The notes beneath the pieces are model-generated. The model did not search any database. It was not told the DNA's origin and worked only from the letters and a program-made list of their open reading frames with translations. A program made the position numbers and the translations under genes. A stretch of DNA of 64,000 nt from the NCBI RefSeq assembly GCF_022012335.1, contig NZ_JAKLTO010000006.1, positions 62,001 to 126,000 of the forward strand, read 5' to 3'. Below, piece by piece: positions 34,881-43,155 of this stretch (within the stretch, counting starts at the first letter, position 1; each line of letters begins with the position of its first letter). This DNA comes from Flavobacterium sp. SM15. Lineage in GTDB: Bacteria > Bacteroidota > Bacteroidia > Flavobacteriales > Flavobacteriaceae.

Positions 34881-35452
34881 TCTTTGATTACCAGATTGTA
34901 TTTTGTCAATAATCCTTTAATTCCCTCAGAAGAAAAAACTGCTTTTTTAAGTTTGGTTTTCTCAGGATCAATCGCAAAATCATAACTGCTGTAAAAATCG
35001 GTCTTTTCACAATTTGCATCAGTAAAAACAGCCAATCTTAAATTACAATTATCGAATAGTGCTTCAGATAAATCGGTTTTCATAAAATCGACGCTTACCA
35101 TGCTGCAGTTGGTAAAACTTATTCTTTTCAGCTTCAAAGCATAAAATTGCGAATAATCCAGCAAACAGTTGTTGAAATAAAATTCATGTAAAATCTGGTC
35201 GGTCATGGCAAAATTAACGCCAGTAAAATTACAATCGTTAAAAATAGCGTTGCGTAAACCTACATGACCAATTTGTGCTTCTTTAAAGTTGCAATGGTAA
35301 AAGGTACAATCTATAAAAGCAGTGCCTAAAAAATTTGCCTGGGTAAAATCGCAGTTGTTAAAGGTGCAGTTTTCAAATTCCTTAAACTTGATTTCGTACT
35401 CTGCAAAAATATTGTTTTTGTATTCTTTATCGAAGATAAAATCTGCATTCAT
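34877..35452 (-). CDS. Pentapeptide-repeat protein
   Basis: 191 residues, made almost entirely of A(D/N)LXX-type repeats (FENCTFNNCDFTQANFLGTA, FTNCSMVSVDFMKTDLSEAL, FDNCNLRLAVFTDANCEKTD) which fold into a right-handed quadrilateral beta-helix. The C-terminal extension DPEKTKLKKAVFSSEGIKGLL is shared with Qnr-like proteins of Gram-negative bacteria, which mimic DNA and protect gyrase from quinolones. Whether this one does so is not known; length is slightly below that of Qnr (about 218). The gene is alone, between the ABC exporter and the two-component pair. Confidence 0.88.
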   Translation of the reverse strand: MNADFIFDKEYKNNIFAEYEIKFKEFENCTFNNCDFTQANFLGTAFIDCTFYHCNFKEAQIGHVGLRNAIFNDCNFTGVNFAMTDQILHEFYFNNCLLDYSQFYALKLKRISFTNCSMVSVDFMKTDLSEALFDNCNLRLAVFTDANCEKTDFYSSYDFAIDPEKTKLKKAVFSSEGIKGLLTKYNLVIKD

Positions 35453-35479
35453 AAGATGAGGTTAGACTGCAAAGATACT

Positions 35480-35863
35480 TTATTCTTCCAGTGCGATTGC
35501 CTTTAATTTATCAAGATTTAGCGGTTTGCTTAAAAAATCTTTTACCGAAGCGTAAGTTCTCGACTTTGCCTTGTCCTGATGAGCAATTGAAGAACTCGCA
35601 ATATAAATTATGGCATCTTTCTCGAATTTTTTTTCAATTTCAAGCAGTTCATCTAGAAAGTTCCAGCCATCCATTTCCGGCATTTCGATATCCAAAAGAA
35701 TAACATCGGGCAGATCTCCGGTTTGAGAAAAATAATCCAAAGCTTTATACCCATTTTCAAAGGCTTTAACCTCACTGAAAAGATTTGTTTTTTCAATTAG
35801 TTTTCTAGTGACAAGCTGATAGATAGGATCATCGTCAATTATGTAAATCTTTTTTTGGGGCAT
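35480..35863 (-). CDS. Single-domain response regulator (CheY-like)
   Basis: 127 residues, receiver domain only. The acidic pocket is IIDDDP (8-13) with phospho-acceptor Asp58 in VILLDIEMPEMDG, the Ser/Thr switch in IYIASSS and the lysine in DFLSKPLN. No output domain, so it acts through protein contacts or as part of a phosphorelay. Its start lies 29 bases inside the end of the kinase gene, implying translational coupling and a shared signal path. Confidence 0.93.
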   Translation of the reverse strand: MPQKKIYIIDDDPIYQLVTRKLIEKTNLFSEVKAFENGYKALDYFSQTGDLPDVILLDIEMPEMDGWNFLDELLEIEKKFEKDAIIYIASSSIAHQDKAKSRTYASVKDFLSKPLNLDKLKAIALEE

Positions 35864-38219
35864 TATTAAAATAAATTTTGAAGGTAGTGCCTTCGTTTAA
35901 CTCACTTTCAACTTTAATCTTACCTTTCATGGTGTCAATCTGGTTCTTTGTGATAAAAAGACCAATTCCTCTTGATTCCGGATTGTTGGTAAAGGTTTTG
36001 TACATTCCGAAAAGTTTCTTTCCGTTTTTCTTTAAATCAATACCAATACCGTTGTCTTTTATTTCTAAAACCTGATAATCTCCTTCTGGATAAGCACTCA
36101 ATTCAATAACCGGTTTTCGTTCCGGATGTTTGTACCGAATTGCATTGGATATAAAGTTAAGTAAAATACTTTCTAAATAGGCAGGATTGAAGTTAACATT
36201 AACATTATCGCTAATTAAATTTTTAACGGAGGCCTCATTTTTAATGATTTGATTTCTAAGAACTTCAAGTGTTCGGTTGATGAACTTGTTCAAATTCAGG
36301 TTTTCGTTAACAGGATCAATATCCGTTTGAATTGAAACAACATCGTTTAAATTGTCCATTGTTTCATTTAACGCTTCCGAAACGGATTTGAGAAGTCCAA
36401 GCATTTCATTTTTTTCTTGTTCATCCTCGCTCATTTCAATTAAATTGATAAGCGACTGAATGTTGCTGGTATGAGAACGGAGGTTGTGTGAAACAATATG
36501 GGAAAAATTCAGTAGTCGTTTATTTTGTTCGGTTACCAATTTTAAAGAACTGTTCAGATCCATTTCAAATTGTTTTGACTTGGTGATATCAATCAAAATC
36601 CCTCGAAATTTTATCGAACCGCTGCTATCTTGATAAACACTTACAATATCCCTTACCCAAACAATATTTCCGTTTTTGGCAATCATGCGGTATTCGCTGT
36701 CAAAGGGTTTTTGTTCACGAGCACATTTAGCACTGTAATCAATTACCCATTCTTTGTCATCCGGATGAAGGTGTTTTCTCCAGAAATAGTCATCGGCTAT
36801 CCATTCTTCAGGGGTGTAACCAAGAATGTCTACCGATTTTCTACTGACGAAGCTAATTCCGGGTTCTATCGAGTTTCCTTCCCATACCACCCCATCAATA
36901 CTGTCAATAAGGTCTTTGATTTTTTGTTGTGATTCTAAAATAGTTTTTTCCGCTTCTTTTCTTTGAGAAATATCTTCAACGATAGTAATATGATTGTTTG
37001 GTTTTTCGTTTTTTTCCCATAACGGAGAAACGGTAATATTGACCCAAATAATTTTTCCATTTCTATGGTAGTATCTTTTTTCCATGGAATATTGTGAGAT
37101 TTCACCATTTCGCAAACGTTGCATGTTGTCCAAATCGGCTTGCAGGTCTTCTAAATGGGTGATCATCATAAAATCCATTTTTTTAATTTCATCTTGAGTA
37201 TATCCGATGAGTTCACAAAACTTGTCATTGGCATCGATGAAATTTCCGGTGAGTGAATTTGTGTGGGAAATACCCAGCCCGGCGTGATCGAAAATAGATT
37301 TAAACAAAAATTCGCTTCGGGTTAATTTTAAGGTTTGGGTACGAACCAGTTTTTGAAGTTCAGAAGGTTTCTTAAGCAAGGTTGTTACAAATAATCCACA
37401 AAACACACTCAGTAAAAAAGCAATAATTACTACAGGAAGAAACTCTAAAATCAGATACGATTTGTTTCTTGGGATAATATAAAGTTCCCAATCGCCTTCA
37501 GGAATGTATACTTTTTGGTATTTTTTTTCTGAAAAATCTGATTTGTTGTCCAGGAAAAATTCTTCTTTATTGGAAATCGGGTTTTTTTTAGAAAGTTGAA
37601 AGTAATATTTATCGCCTTTAAAAGTAGTAATACCGGTTGATTTGATAAAGGTTTTCAATTTTAGTATAACCGCTGAAAATCCCCAAAACTTTCCTTTTTT
37701 AAATATAGGCAATCGTCCTACAACGCCCAAACCACCTTGTTTCAATTCAACAGGACCGGAAAAATAGATAGATTTGGTCGTAATTGCTCTCAAAGCAGCT
37801 TTTCGATGCAACGGGCTGTGAAGAATATCGAAATTGGTTGCCGCTTCATTTCCTTTAAACGGATAGGTATATTTGATAATCCCGTTCGGTACGAGTTGTA
37901 CAGCATCAATATATTTATAATTGTCTACTAAATGTTTGGCAACTTCTTCAAAATTTTTCGGGTTTCCATTATCGTCTATAGACAAAGCCAGAGTAATGGT
38001 AGCTGCATAACTGTTTTTGAGCGTTTGTTCAATATTTTGTTTAACAACGTTCAAGATGTTGGACATATCGTTTTGTTCACTTTCCCGGACCGCCTGATAA
38101 CGAAAATAAATCGATAAATTAAGAATAGATAGAAGAAGGGTAAAAACAAGTAAGCCCGAAGTTTTAGGGCGTAATAAAAACCAACTATTTAAAGCTGTTA
38201 TTTTCTTTTCAAGACTCAC
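35835..38219 (-). CDS. Membrane histidine kinase with CHASE and two PAS domains
   Basis: 794 residues. Membrane helix about 18-38, periplasmic CHASE domain (about 60-220, with DAVQLVPNGIIKYTYPF and GGLGVVGRLPIF), second helix about 263-290, two PAS/PAC domains (about 300-425 and 435-550), the H-box in SHIVSHNLRSHTSNI, and the ATPase with N-box NFISNAIRYK, DNGIGIDL and SRGIGLFIT. The CHASE domain suggests a small extracellular signal; the ligand is unknown. The end overlaps the response regulator gene by 29 bases. The protein lacks an attached receiver domain, which the overlapping gene supplies. Confidence 0.93.
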   Translation of the reverse strand: MSLEKKITALNSWFLLRPKTSGLLVFTLLLSILNLSIYFRYQAVRESEQNDMSNILNVVKQNIEQTLKNSYAATITLALSIDDNGNPKNFEEVAKHLVDNYKYIDAVQLVPNGIIKYTYPFKGNEAATNFDILHSPLHRKAALRAITTKSIYFSGPVELKQGGLGVVGRLPIFKKGKFWGFSAVILKLKTFIKSTGITTFKGDKYYFQLSKKNPISNKEEFFLDNKSDFSEKKYQKVYIPEGDWELYIIPRNKSYLILEFLPVVIIAFLLSVFCGLFVTTLLKKPSELQKLVRTQTLKLTRSEFLFKSIFDHAGLGISHTNSLTGNFIDANDKFCELIGYTQDEIKKMDFMMITHLEDLQADLDNMQRLRNGEISQYSMEKRYYHRNGKIIWVNITVSPLWEKNEKPNNHITIVEDISQRKEAEKTILESQQKIKDLIDSIDGVVWEGNSIEPGISFVSRKSVDILGYTPEEWIADDYFWRKHLHPDDKEWVIDYSAKCAREQKPFDSEYRMIAKNGNIVWVRDIVSVYQDSSGSIKFRGILIDITKSKQFEMDLNSSLKLVTEQNKRLLNFSHIVSHNLRSHTSNIQSLINLIEMSEDEQEKNEMLGLLKSVSEALNETMDNLNDVVSIQTDIDPVNENLNLNKFINRTLEVLRNQIIKNEASVKNLISDNVNVNFNPAYLESILLNFISNAIRYKHPERKPVIELSAYPEGDYQVLEIKDNGIGIDLKKNGKKLFGMYKTFTNNPESRGIGLFITKNQIDTMKGKIKVESELNEGTTFKIYFNNAPKKDLHN

Positions 38220-38314
38220 TTAAATTTGCTTTTAGAATATAAATATAGCTAAAAATCAAATATTTATGATTTATTTAGTGGTTTTATTAAAGGGTAGGTT
38301 TTGGGGTAACAATA

Positions 38315-38344
38315 AAAAAGCTCACCAGTAATGATGAGCTTTTT
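38315..38344. terminator. Terminator of tRNA-Arg
   Basis: AAAAAGCTCA (38315-38324) and TGAGCTTTTT (38335-38344) form a 10-bp stem, with an A-run that supplies U's on the minus strand; it starts one base after the tRNA. Confidence 0.9.
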
Positions 38345-38345
38345 G

Positions 38346-38419
38346 TGACCTCGACAGGATTCAAACCTGTAACCTTCTGAGCCGTAATCAGATGCGCTAT
38401 TCAGTTGCGCCACGAGGCC
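38346..38419 (-). tRNA. tRNA-Arg (anticodon ACG)
   Basis: 74 bases. Minus strand GGCCTCG ... CGAGGTCA gives a 7-bp acceptor stem with discriminator A; the anticodon stem TCTGA/TCAGA carries loop TTACGGC with anticodon ACG; the T arm contains GGTTTGAATCC. CCA is not encoded. ACG is expected to be edited to inosine-CG and read CGU, CGC and CGA codons. Confidence 0.97.
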
Positions 38420-38435
38420 GTTGTTTAATCGGGTG

Positions 38436-38466
38436 CAAATATAGGAAGAAATGCGTAACTTGCAAA
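38436..38466 (-). promoter_or_regulatory. Promoter of tRNA-Arg
   Basis: TTTG (38466-38463 on the minus strand), exactly 19 bases, TATATTTG (38443-38436): the best match to the Bacteroidota consensus in the window. It overlaps the upstream region of divergent apt. Confidence 0.88.
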
Positions 38467-38493
38467 TCAAAATCGAATAAAAATTCAAAAAAA

Positions 38494-39006
38494 ATGTCGT
38501 TACAATACTATATACGTGATATTCAGGATTTTCCAAAAGAAGGAATTATTTTTAAAGACATAACCCCATTATTAGCCAGTCCGGAAGCTACAAGAGAATG
38601 CTTATCGATGTTAATCAGTAGTTTGGGTGAAAAAAAGATTGATAAAGTGATTGGAGTAGAGAGCAGAGGCTTTTTTTTCGCAACACTCTTGGCGCATGAA
38701 CTCAATGCGGGATTTGTTCCGGTTCGTAAGCCTAAAAAATTACCCTATTCAACAATTTCTGCTTCTTACGCCTTGGAATATGGTACCGATACACTTGAAA
38801 TTCATACAGACGCAATTAAAAAAGGCGAGAAAGTACTTATTCATGATGATGTCCTTGCAACCGGAGGAACCGCAAAAGCGGTTTGTGAATTAGTGGAAAA
38901 GCTGGGAGGGGAAATCGTGCAGTGCAATTTCCTTATGGAGCTTACATTCCTTAATGGAAGAGAAAAGCTCGAAAACAAAGAGATTTTTGCGGCTTTAACC
39001 TATTAA
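38494..39006 (+). CDS. apt: Adenine phosphoribosyltransferase
   Basis: 171 residues from the ATG at 38494; frames that begin further upstream run through the tRNA and are excluded. Salvages adenine to AMP with PRPP. FPKEGIIFKDITPLL (13-27), the VESRGFFF loop and the PRPP-binding DDVLATGGT (118-126) are all present; the length is that of bacterial Apt (170-180). The gene is divergent from tRNA-Arg with about 75 bases in between. Its stop overlaps that of the small minus-strand gene at 39003 by 3 bases. Confidence 0.96.
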   Translation: MSLQYYIRDIQDFPKEGIIFKDITPLLASPEATRECLSMLISSLGEKKIDKVIGVESRGFFFATLLAHELNAGFVPVRKPKKLPYSTISASYALEYGTDTLEIHTDAIKKGEKVLIHDDVLATGGTAKAVCELVEKLGGEIVQCNFLMELTFLNGREKLENKEIFAALTY

Positions 39007-39143
39007 TCCAAAGCTCTTGTAGTTACATAATAGCGGTAGGCGATAATTGTTTTTTGCCAGTTTTTGGCTTTGGCTAAGTCCAAACGTTGTTTAGTGAAGC
39101 TAGGTAAAATAAGTTTGTTTATTTTGGCTAATATTTTGAACAT
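39003..39143 (-). CDS. 46-residue small basic protein (conserved in flavobacteria, function unknown)
   Basis: The minus strand codes for a 46-residue protein beginning MFKILAKINKLILPSFT and ending YYVTTRALD; it contains 8 Lys/Arg per 46 residues and a predicted amphipathic N-terminal helix. A promoter box TACCTTTG sits about 18 bases in front of the ATG. I recall near-identical short proteins next to other flavobacterial genes, sometimes mis-named SsrA-binding protein because of a shared database entry; they bear no resemblance to SmpB. Stop overlaps the apt stop. Too short for ordinary gene finders. Confidence 0.75.
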   Translation of the reverse strand: MFKILAKINKLILPSFTKQRLDLAKAKNWQKTIIAYRYYVTTRALD

Positions 39144-39160
39144 AAACAGTTTGTTTTCTG

Positions 39161-39168
39161 CAAAGGTA
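39161..39168 (-). promoter_or_regulatory. -7 box of the 46-residue protein gene
   Basis: TACCTTTG on the minus strand is an exact TAnnTTTG; the -33 region falls inside the terminator stem at 39173-39202. Confidence 0.6.
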
Positions 39169-39169
39169 T

Positions 39170-39202
39170 AAAAAAAGACCGTCTTCAGAGAGACGGTCTT
39201 TT
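39170..39202. terminator. Terminator of the BlaR1-like gene
   Basis: AAAAGACCGTCT (39173-39184) and AGACGGTCTTTT (39191-39202) form a 12-bp stem with a 6-base loop; A's at 39170-39176 give the U-run on the minus strand. Confidence 0.88.
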
Positions 39203-39269
39203 GATTTTGATTTTCCGCAGCGTTAAACCATTCAGTTTTGCTTTGGGTGATGATTGATGATTTGCTTTA

Positions 39270-41174
39270 TTAAGCTTTTTTGTCTTTTATAGACGACTTA
39301 GTCTTTTCTAACTCAATTTTTGCTTTTTGAAGTTCTTCTTTTGCTTTTTGCATTTCTTCTTTTGCTTTCTGCATTTCTTCACGAAATTTTTCCATTTCAG
39401 GCTGTACTTCACGTACACGGATTTTTGCTTTTTCTATTTCAGGACGCATTTCTTCCATGCGTTTTCTGGCTTCCTTCACTTGGATTCTGGCTCCATCAAT
39501 TGCTTCTTTTCGGATTTTTTCAATTTCTTTTCTTGAGATTACCATGTTTCCATCTTCATCTGAAAAAATGAATGCTCTGGATCCTTTTTCTCCTTTTGGT
39601 CCTTTTGGTCCTTTGAAATCGAAAGTGAATGCTTTTCCGAATTCTTCAAAATCCATTTTGCCAAGTACATCTTCGGTTACTTTTTCTCCGTTAATCCAAA
39701 CCTCTTTTTTGTCGCCATTTTGTTTGATGACAATGTTTTTCTTTACCATTCTTGGAGCTTTTGGTGCCCCTGGAGCATCCGGAACACTTGGAACATCCAA
39801 ACCATCTGGTGCATCTGGTGCGTCTGGAGGCAGGGGAGGATCAATTCCTAACATATCTGCCCAATCAAAATCACCTTCTTCGTCTCCTTCAACAATTACC
39901 TGAACATCTTCACCATCATCATTTAAACGTTTGATGGTTTTGATTTTTGCTAAAGCTTCTCTTGGGCCTCTTCCTCTTGGAGCTCCGAAACCAATTGATC
40001 CTTTACCGTTTTGATCCGTTTCTTTGAAGAAATGAATGGGCTGGATAGGCTCGTCACTTGCTACCTGAGTAGTTCCTTTTTTGCCGTCTTTGTCTTTGTA
40101 GTCTACTTTAATGGCTGTTATTTCCCCATTGCTGTTTCTTTTTACTTTGGAAACTTTAAGTGTTACACCAGCTTCTTTTTTAATGGTTTCAATGTCTTTT
40201 TTGATTTCGGCATCCGATGTATTCTTATCGATTACCATTGAAATTACTTTTAGGTTTTCCTGACGGTTTTCAACTCTTGGTAATGATTTTTCCTGAGCTA
40301 ACACTTTCATTTGAAACTGGAACATGAAGAAAGCCAATAGCGGTAGTACTACAAAATACTTCCAGGAATTCCTTTTGTTTGATTGATTTGCGTTTAACAT
40401 AACGATTCGTTTTTTGATTAATGATTGATAAAAAGGATTGGTGATTGCAATACATTGCGATTGCATTGTTACTTTTAATAAGGTTTTCTGATAACTTTTA
40501 ATATCGTCAATATTTTTGGTTGCCTCTGCATCGGCAATGAATTCAAGGTTTTGTGCAATGGCTTTTTTGTAAAGCCAAACAATTGGGTTAAACCAGAACG
40601 CAATACAAAATATTTGTGCGATCATCATATCCCAGGAATGTTTTTGAGCGCTGTGTACCAGTTCGTGTTGGAGAATGTTCTCCAATTCGTCTTCTTTTAA
40701 AGTTGAAGAATTGTAAACGATGTAATTAAAAAACGAAAAAGGTGATTGAACTTTTTCAGTATCAATTAAATAGAAGTTGCTGCGGCGAATGGCTTTTGGT
40801 TTGTCAATCAACTGTTTGATGGCAAAGCAATCAATGAAAAATTTAATCAGAAATATGCTGATTCCAATTCCGTAAATAGCAGCCAAAACCAAAAACCAGT
40901 TAATTTCAAAACTTGGTTCTGCAATTGGAGCGATCGGTGCATAATCGGTCGACAAAGAAGCTTCATTATAATTGTAAACAACCGGCTCGGGATCTACCCA
41001 AATTACTTTCGTATAGGTAATAAATGGCATAACCATAGAGGTAACCAATCCTGCGAGTAAAAACCAGCGGTTCGAATTGAAAAACGTTTCTTTTCGAAGG
41101 AAAATAAGGTAAGCGAGATAGAAAATTCCCATCAGGGCACTTACTTTTAGCAGATAAATCCCAAAAGCTTCCAT
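39270..41174 (-). CDS. M56 (BlaR1-type) membrane metallopeptidase with a long repetitive C-terminal tail
   Basis: 634 residues. Membrane helices at about 5-27, 35-55, 92-115 and near 272-290; zinc motif HELVH (170-174) with a second Glu region (EFIADAEATKN). In antibiotic-sensing BlaR1/MecR1 the peptidase cuts the paired repressor after a signal; here the sensor penicillin-binding domain is missing. Instead the region after 300 is periplasmic and low in complexity: a proline/aspartate-rich stretch at about 445-470, a run of G-P-K triplets near 520, and a charged coiled-coil tail (repeating MQKAKEE) from about 570. It lies 5 bases after the BlaI-type repressor gene, so they form a sensing pair. 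Confidence 0.88.
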   Translation of the reverse strand: MEAFGIYLLKVSALMGIFYLAYLIFLRKETFFNSNRWFLLAGLVTSMVMPFITYTKVIWVDPEPVVYNYNEASLSTDYAPIAPIAEPSFEINWFLVLAAIYGIGISIFLIKFFIDCFAIKQLIDKPKAIRRSNFYLIDTEKVQSPFSFFNYIVYNSSTLKEDELENILQHELVHSAQKHSWDMMIAQIFCIAFWFNPIVWLYKKAIAQNLEFIADAEATKNIDDIKSYQKTLLKVTMQSQCIAITNPFYQSLIKKRIVMLNANQSNKRNSWKYFVVLPLLAFFMFQFQMKVLAQEKSLPRVENRQENLKVISMVIDKNTSDAEIKKDIETIKKEAGVTLKVSKVKRNSNGEITAIKVDYKDKDGKKGTTQVASDEPIQPIHFFKETDQNGKGSIGFGAPRGRGPREALAKIKTIKRLNDDGEDVQVIVEGDEEGDFDWADMLGIDPPLPPDAPDAPDGLDVPSVPDAPGAPKAPRMVKKNIVIKQNGDKKEVWINGEKVTEDVLGKMDFEEFGKAFTFDFKGPKGPKGEKGSRAFIFSDEDGNMVISRKEIEKIRKEAIDGARIQVKEARKRMEEMRPEIEKAKIRVREVQPEMEKFREEMQKAKEEMQKAKEELQKAKIELEKTKSSIKDKKA

Positions 41175-41179
41175 AGGCT

Positions 41180-41539
41180 TTATTTTTTCTGTTCAATCAT
41201 TTCTAAAATTTCACGTAATTCTTTGGCACTGATTTTCTCTTCTTTGGCGAAAAAGGAAACCATGCTTTTATAGGAGTTATTGAAATAATTTTCAATAGCA
41301 ACATTCATAAATCCTTTGCGGTAATCTTCTTTGGAAACGATAGGGTAGTACTGGTGCGTGTTCCCGAAGGCATTGTGCGCCACGTAACCTTTCTCTTCCA
41401 AATTGCGGATTATCGTAGAAAGTGTGTTGTAATGTGGTTGATCTTCAGTGATTTCAGCCAAAACTTCTTTTACGAATGCTTTTTGCAGCTTCCATAAAAT
41501 GTGCATTACTTCTTCTTCTTTGTTGGTTAACTTTTGCAT
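41180..41539 (-). CDS. BlaI/MecI/CopY family repressor
   Basis: 119 residues. Winged-helix DNA-binding domain: KLTNKEEEVMHILWKLQKAFVKEVLAEI and NTLSTIIRNLEEKGYVAHNAFGNTHQYYPIVS, then a dimerisation helix pair ending in KEEKISAKELREILEMIEQ. These repressors are cut or released by the membrane peptidase encoded next to them. It controls its own operon in the typical case. Preceded by a structured intergenic element. Confidence 0.93.
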   Translation of the reverse strand: MQKLTNKEEEVMHILWKLQKAFVKEVLAEITEDQPHYNTLSTIIRNLEEKGYVAHNAFGNTHQYYPIVSKEDYRKGFMNVAIENYFNNSYKSMVSFFAKEEKISAKELREILEMIEQKK

Positions 41540-41560
41540 GATCTGTTCTTTTTATTATTT

Positions 41561-41670
41561 GGGCGTTACCACAAGGGTCGGGTTATTCGCTGTATCTTTT
41601 TCAATTGGTCATTTCGAGAGCCTCAATGTCCAATTAAAAAAGGATGCCGCTGCTACCCCTAACGCGGGCT
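41561..41670 (-). ncRNA. Structured intergenic element, Flavo-1-like (copy 3)
   Basis: The minus strand runs from AAGCCCGCGTTAGGGG to GGTAACGCCC. GCGTTA pairs with TAACGC at the ends; the middle contains CTTTTT-T-AATTGG pairing with CCAATT-G-AAAAAG, a 12-bp stem around a loop of about 25 bases. The segment GCAGCGGCATCC and AAAAAGATACAGCG match copy 2 (ACGGCATCC, AAAAAGATATAG). The stem sequence differs from copy 2 but pairing is kept. Confidence 0.65.
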
Positions 41671-41806
41671 TTCATTCAAGCACAGAACAAACGTACAACT
41701 ATATTTTTAGTTATGCAACTATTTTTGTAGTTTAATAACGAAATTTATAGTTTTGTTAACAGATTTGGAAAATGTAAATTTAGGTAAAGTGTTTAAAATT
41801 AAAAAG

Positions 41807-43021
41807 TTAATTGTTTTCCTGCGCTAATAATTTTTGAAGATAAAAACATAAGAGTACAGCAAAAAAACCAAGTGAGCCCATGAAAAACCAGTTAGCCTGA
41901 TAGCCTTTAATGTCAACAATTTCCAAACCAATGTTTGAACTTAGGATGTGAGCCAAACTATAAGCCATTGTAAAAATAGCCATATATCGGCCTTCATGCC
42001 CTTTAGGAGCACGGCTCATTGCAAACGAATTGGAAAAAGGGAAGGCAAACATTTCGCCAAAACTCATAAAAATCATCATAACAACCAGAATTCCCGACCA
42101 GAAATTTATAAGCAATAAATACATACTTATAGTCATGGCAATCAGTCCATAGGTTACTATTTTGACTTTGTCAATTTGTTTGCGTTCAACATAACTTACT
42201 ACGGCCATTTCAGAAAAGAAAATTATCAGTCCGTTAAGCATCAAGAGTAATCCGCTTTGAAACTCTGTCAAATTAAACTGTTCCCTGTGATATAAAGGAA
42301 GCGTTGTAAAAAGCTGGAAAAATAAAATTCCGCTCACCATACAAATAAAAAGGAATATCCAGAAAGGGGTATCTTTAAATACAGATTTGTTTTTGTGCAA
42401 ATCGACCAATTCTTTGTGAACCACTTCTTTTTTTTTCTCTTTTACTAACAGCCAAAACAGACTAATCGCAATAATACAAGTAGCTCCATCCACCCAAAAC
42501 ATTCCTTTATAGCCACCTGTCATAATAATAAGTCCTCCAAGTGCCGGACCGGCTGCAAATCCTAAATTAATAGCCAGTCTTACCAGTGTTAGAGCCCTTG
42601 TTCTGTTTTCCGGTTTTGCATAGACACTCAAAGAAACAAACATAGCCGGACGAAACATATCGGCGATAACCATAATGGAGAACATTGCAATACAAAGTCC
42701 TGTGAAACTGGTTATGTATTGTAATAGGATGAATGAAATTCCGCTGGTAAACAAACTGAAAATCATAATCCTATAAAAACCTATTTTATCGGATAATTTA
42801 CCACCAAGCCAGGAACCAATCATTGATCCAACCCCAAAACAAACCAAAACCCATTTCACCTGATCGTAGGAATAATCAAGGTCTTCCTTTAAGTATTTCG
42901 AAAGAAAAGGAAGCACCATCGTTCCAGCGCGATTGATAAAGGTGATTATGGTAAGTATCCATATCTCTCTGGAAAAACCCTTGAAATTACTAAGGTATCG
43001 GTTAAAGGCGTTTAAAAGCAT
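41807..43021 (-). CDS. MFS transporter, multidrug-efflux-like
   Basis: 404 residues, 12 predicted membrane helices. The loop 2-3 motif is GSWLGGKLSDKIGFYR and the first helix contains the NRAGTMVLPFLSKYL signature common to drug:H+ antiporters of the MdtH/EmrD-like group and related peptide carriers. Substrate unknown. A single gene, separated from the BlaI/BlaR1-like pair by the structured element and from the next gene by a promoter region. Confidence 0.88.
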   Translation of the reverse strand: MLLNAFNRYLSNFKGFSREIWILTIITFINRAGTMVLPFLSKYLKEDLDYSYDQVKWVLVCFGVGSMIGSWLGGKLSDKIGFYRIMIFSLFTSGISFILLQYITSFTGLCIAMFSIMVIADMFRPAMFVSLSVYAKPENRTRALTLVRLAINLGFAAGPALGGLIIMTGGYKGMFWVDGATCIIAISLFWLLVKEKKKEVVHKELVDLHKNKSVFKDTPFWIFLFICMVSGILFFQLFTTLPLYHREQFNLTEFQSGLLLMLNGLIIFFSEMAVVSYVERKQIDKVKIVTYGLIAMTISMYLLLINFWSGILVVMMIFMSFGEMFAFPFSNSFAMSRAPKGHEGRYMAIFTMAYSLAHILSSNIGLEIVDIKGYQANWFFMGSLGFFAVLLCFYLQKLLAQENN

Positions 43022-43130
43022 GGGAAGGGATTATTTAAGTGCAAAGGTACAAACTCCACAGATTTTAAAGTTACAGTTTTGTTCGGCTTCCTGTTAAATT
43101 GTTGTGAATTTTTTTACATTAAAAATTAAT

Positions 43131-43138
43131 TACTTTTG
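43131..43138 (+). promoter_or_regulatory. -7 box of the DUF1684 gene
   Basis: TACTTTTG, exact TAnnTTTG, 17 bases in front of the ATG; the -33 half is not clear. Confidence 0.5.
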
Positions 43139-43155
43139 CAGTAAAATAGTTTCTG

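Noticed and set aside
38264..38536. Open frame of 90 codons covering the tRNA-Arg region
   Set aside because: It runs through the tRNA and its promoter; the RNA gene explains the sequence.
39320..39934. Several long open frames on the strand opposite the BlaR1-like gene
   Set aside because: They mirror the low-complexity MQKAKEE and Pro-Asp repeats of the real gene in other frames; no ribosome binding site, promoter or family similarity.
41448..41735. Plus-strand open frame across the intergenic element before the BlaI-like gene
   Set aside because: It overlaps the structured element and the blaI-like start and has no protein-like features.
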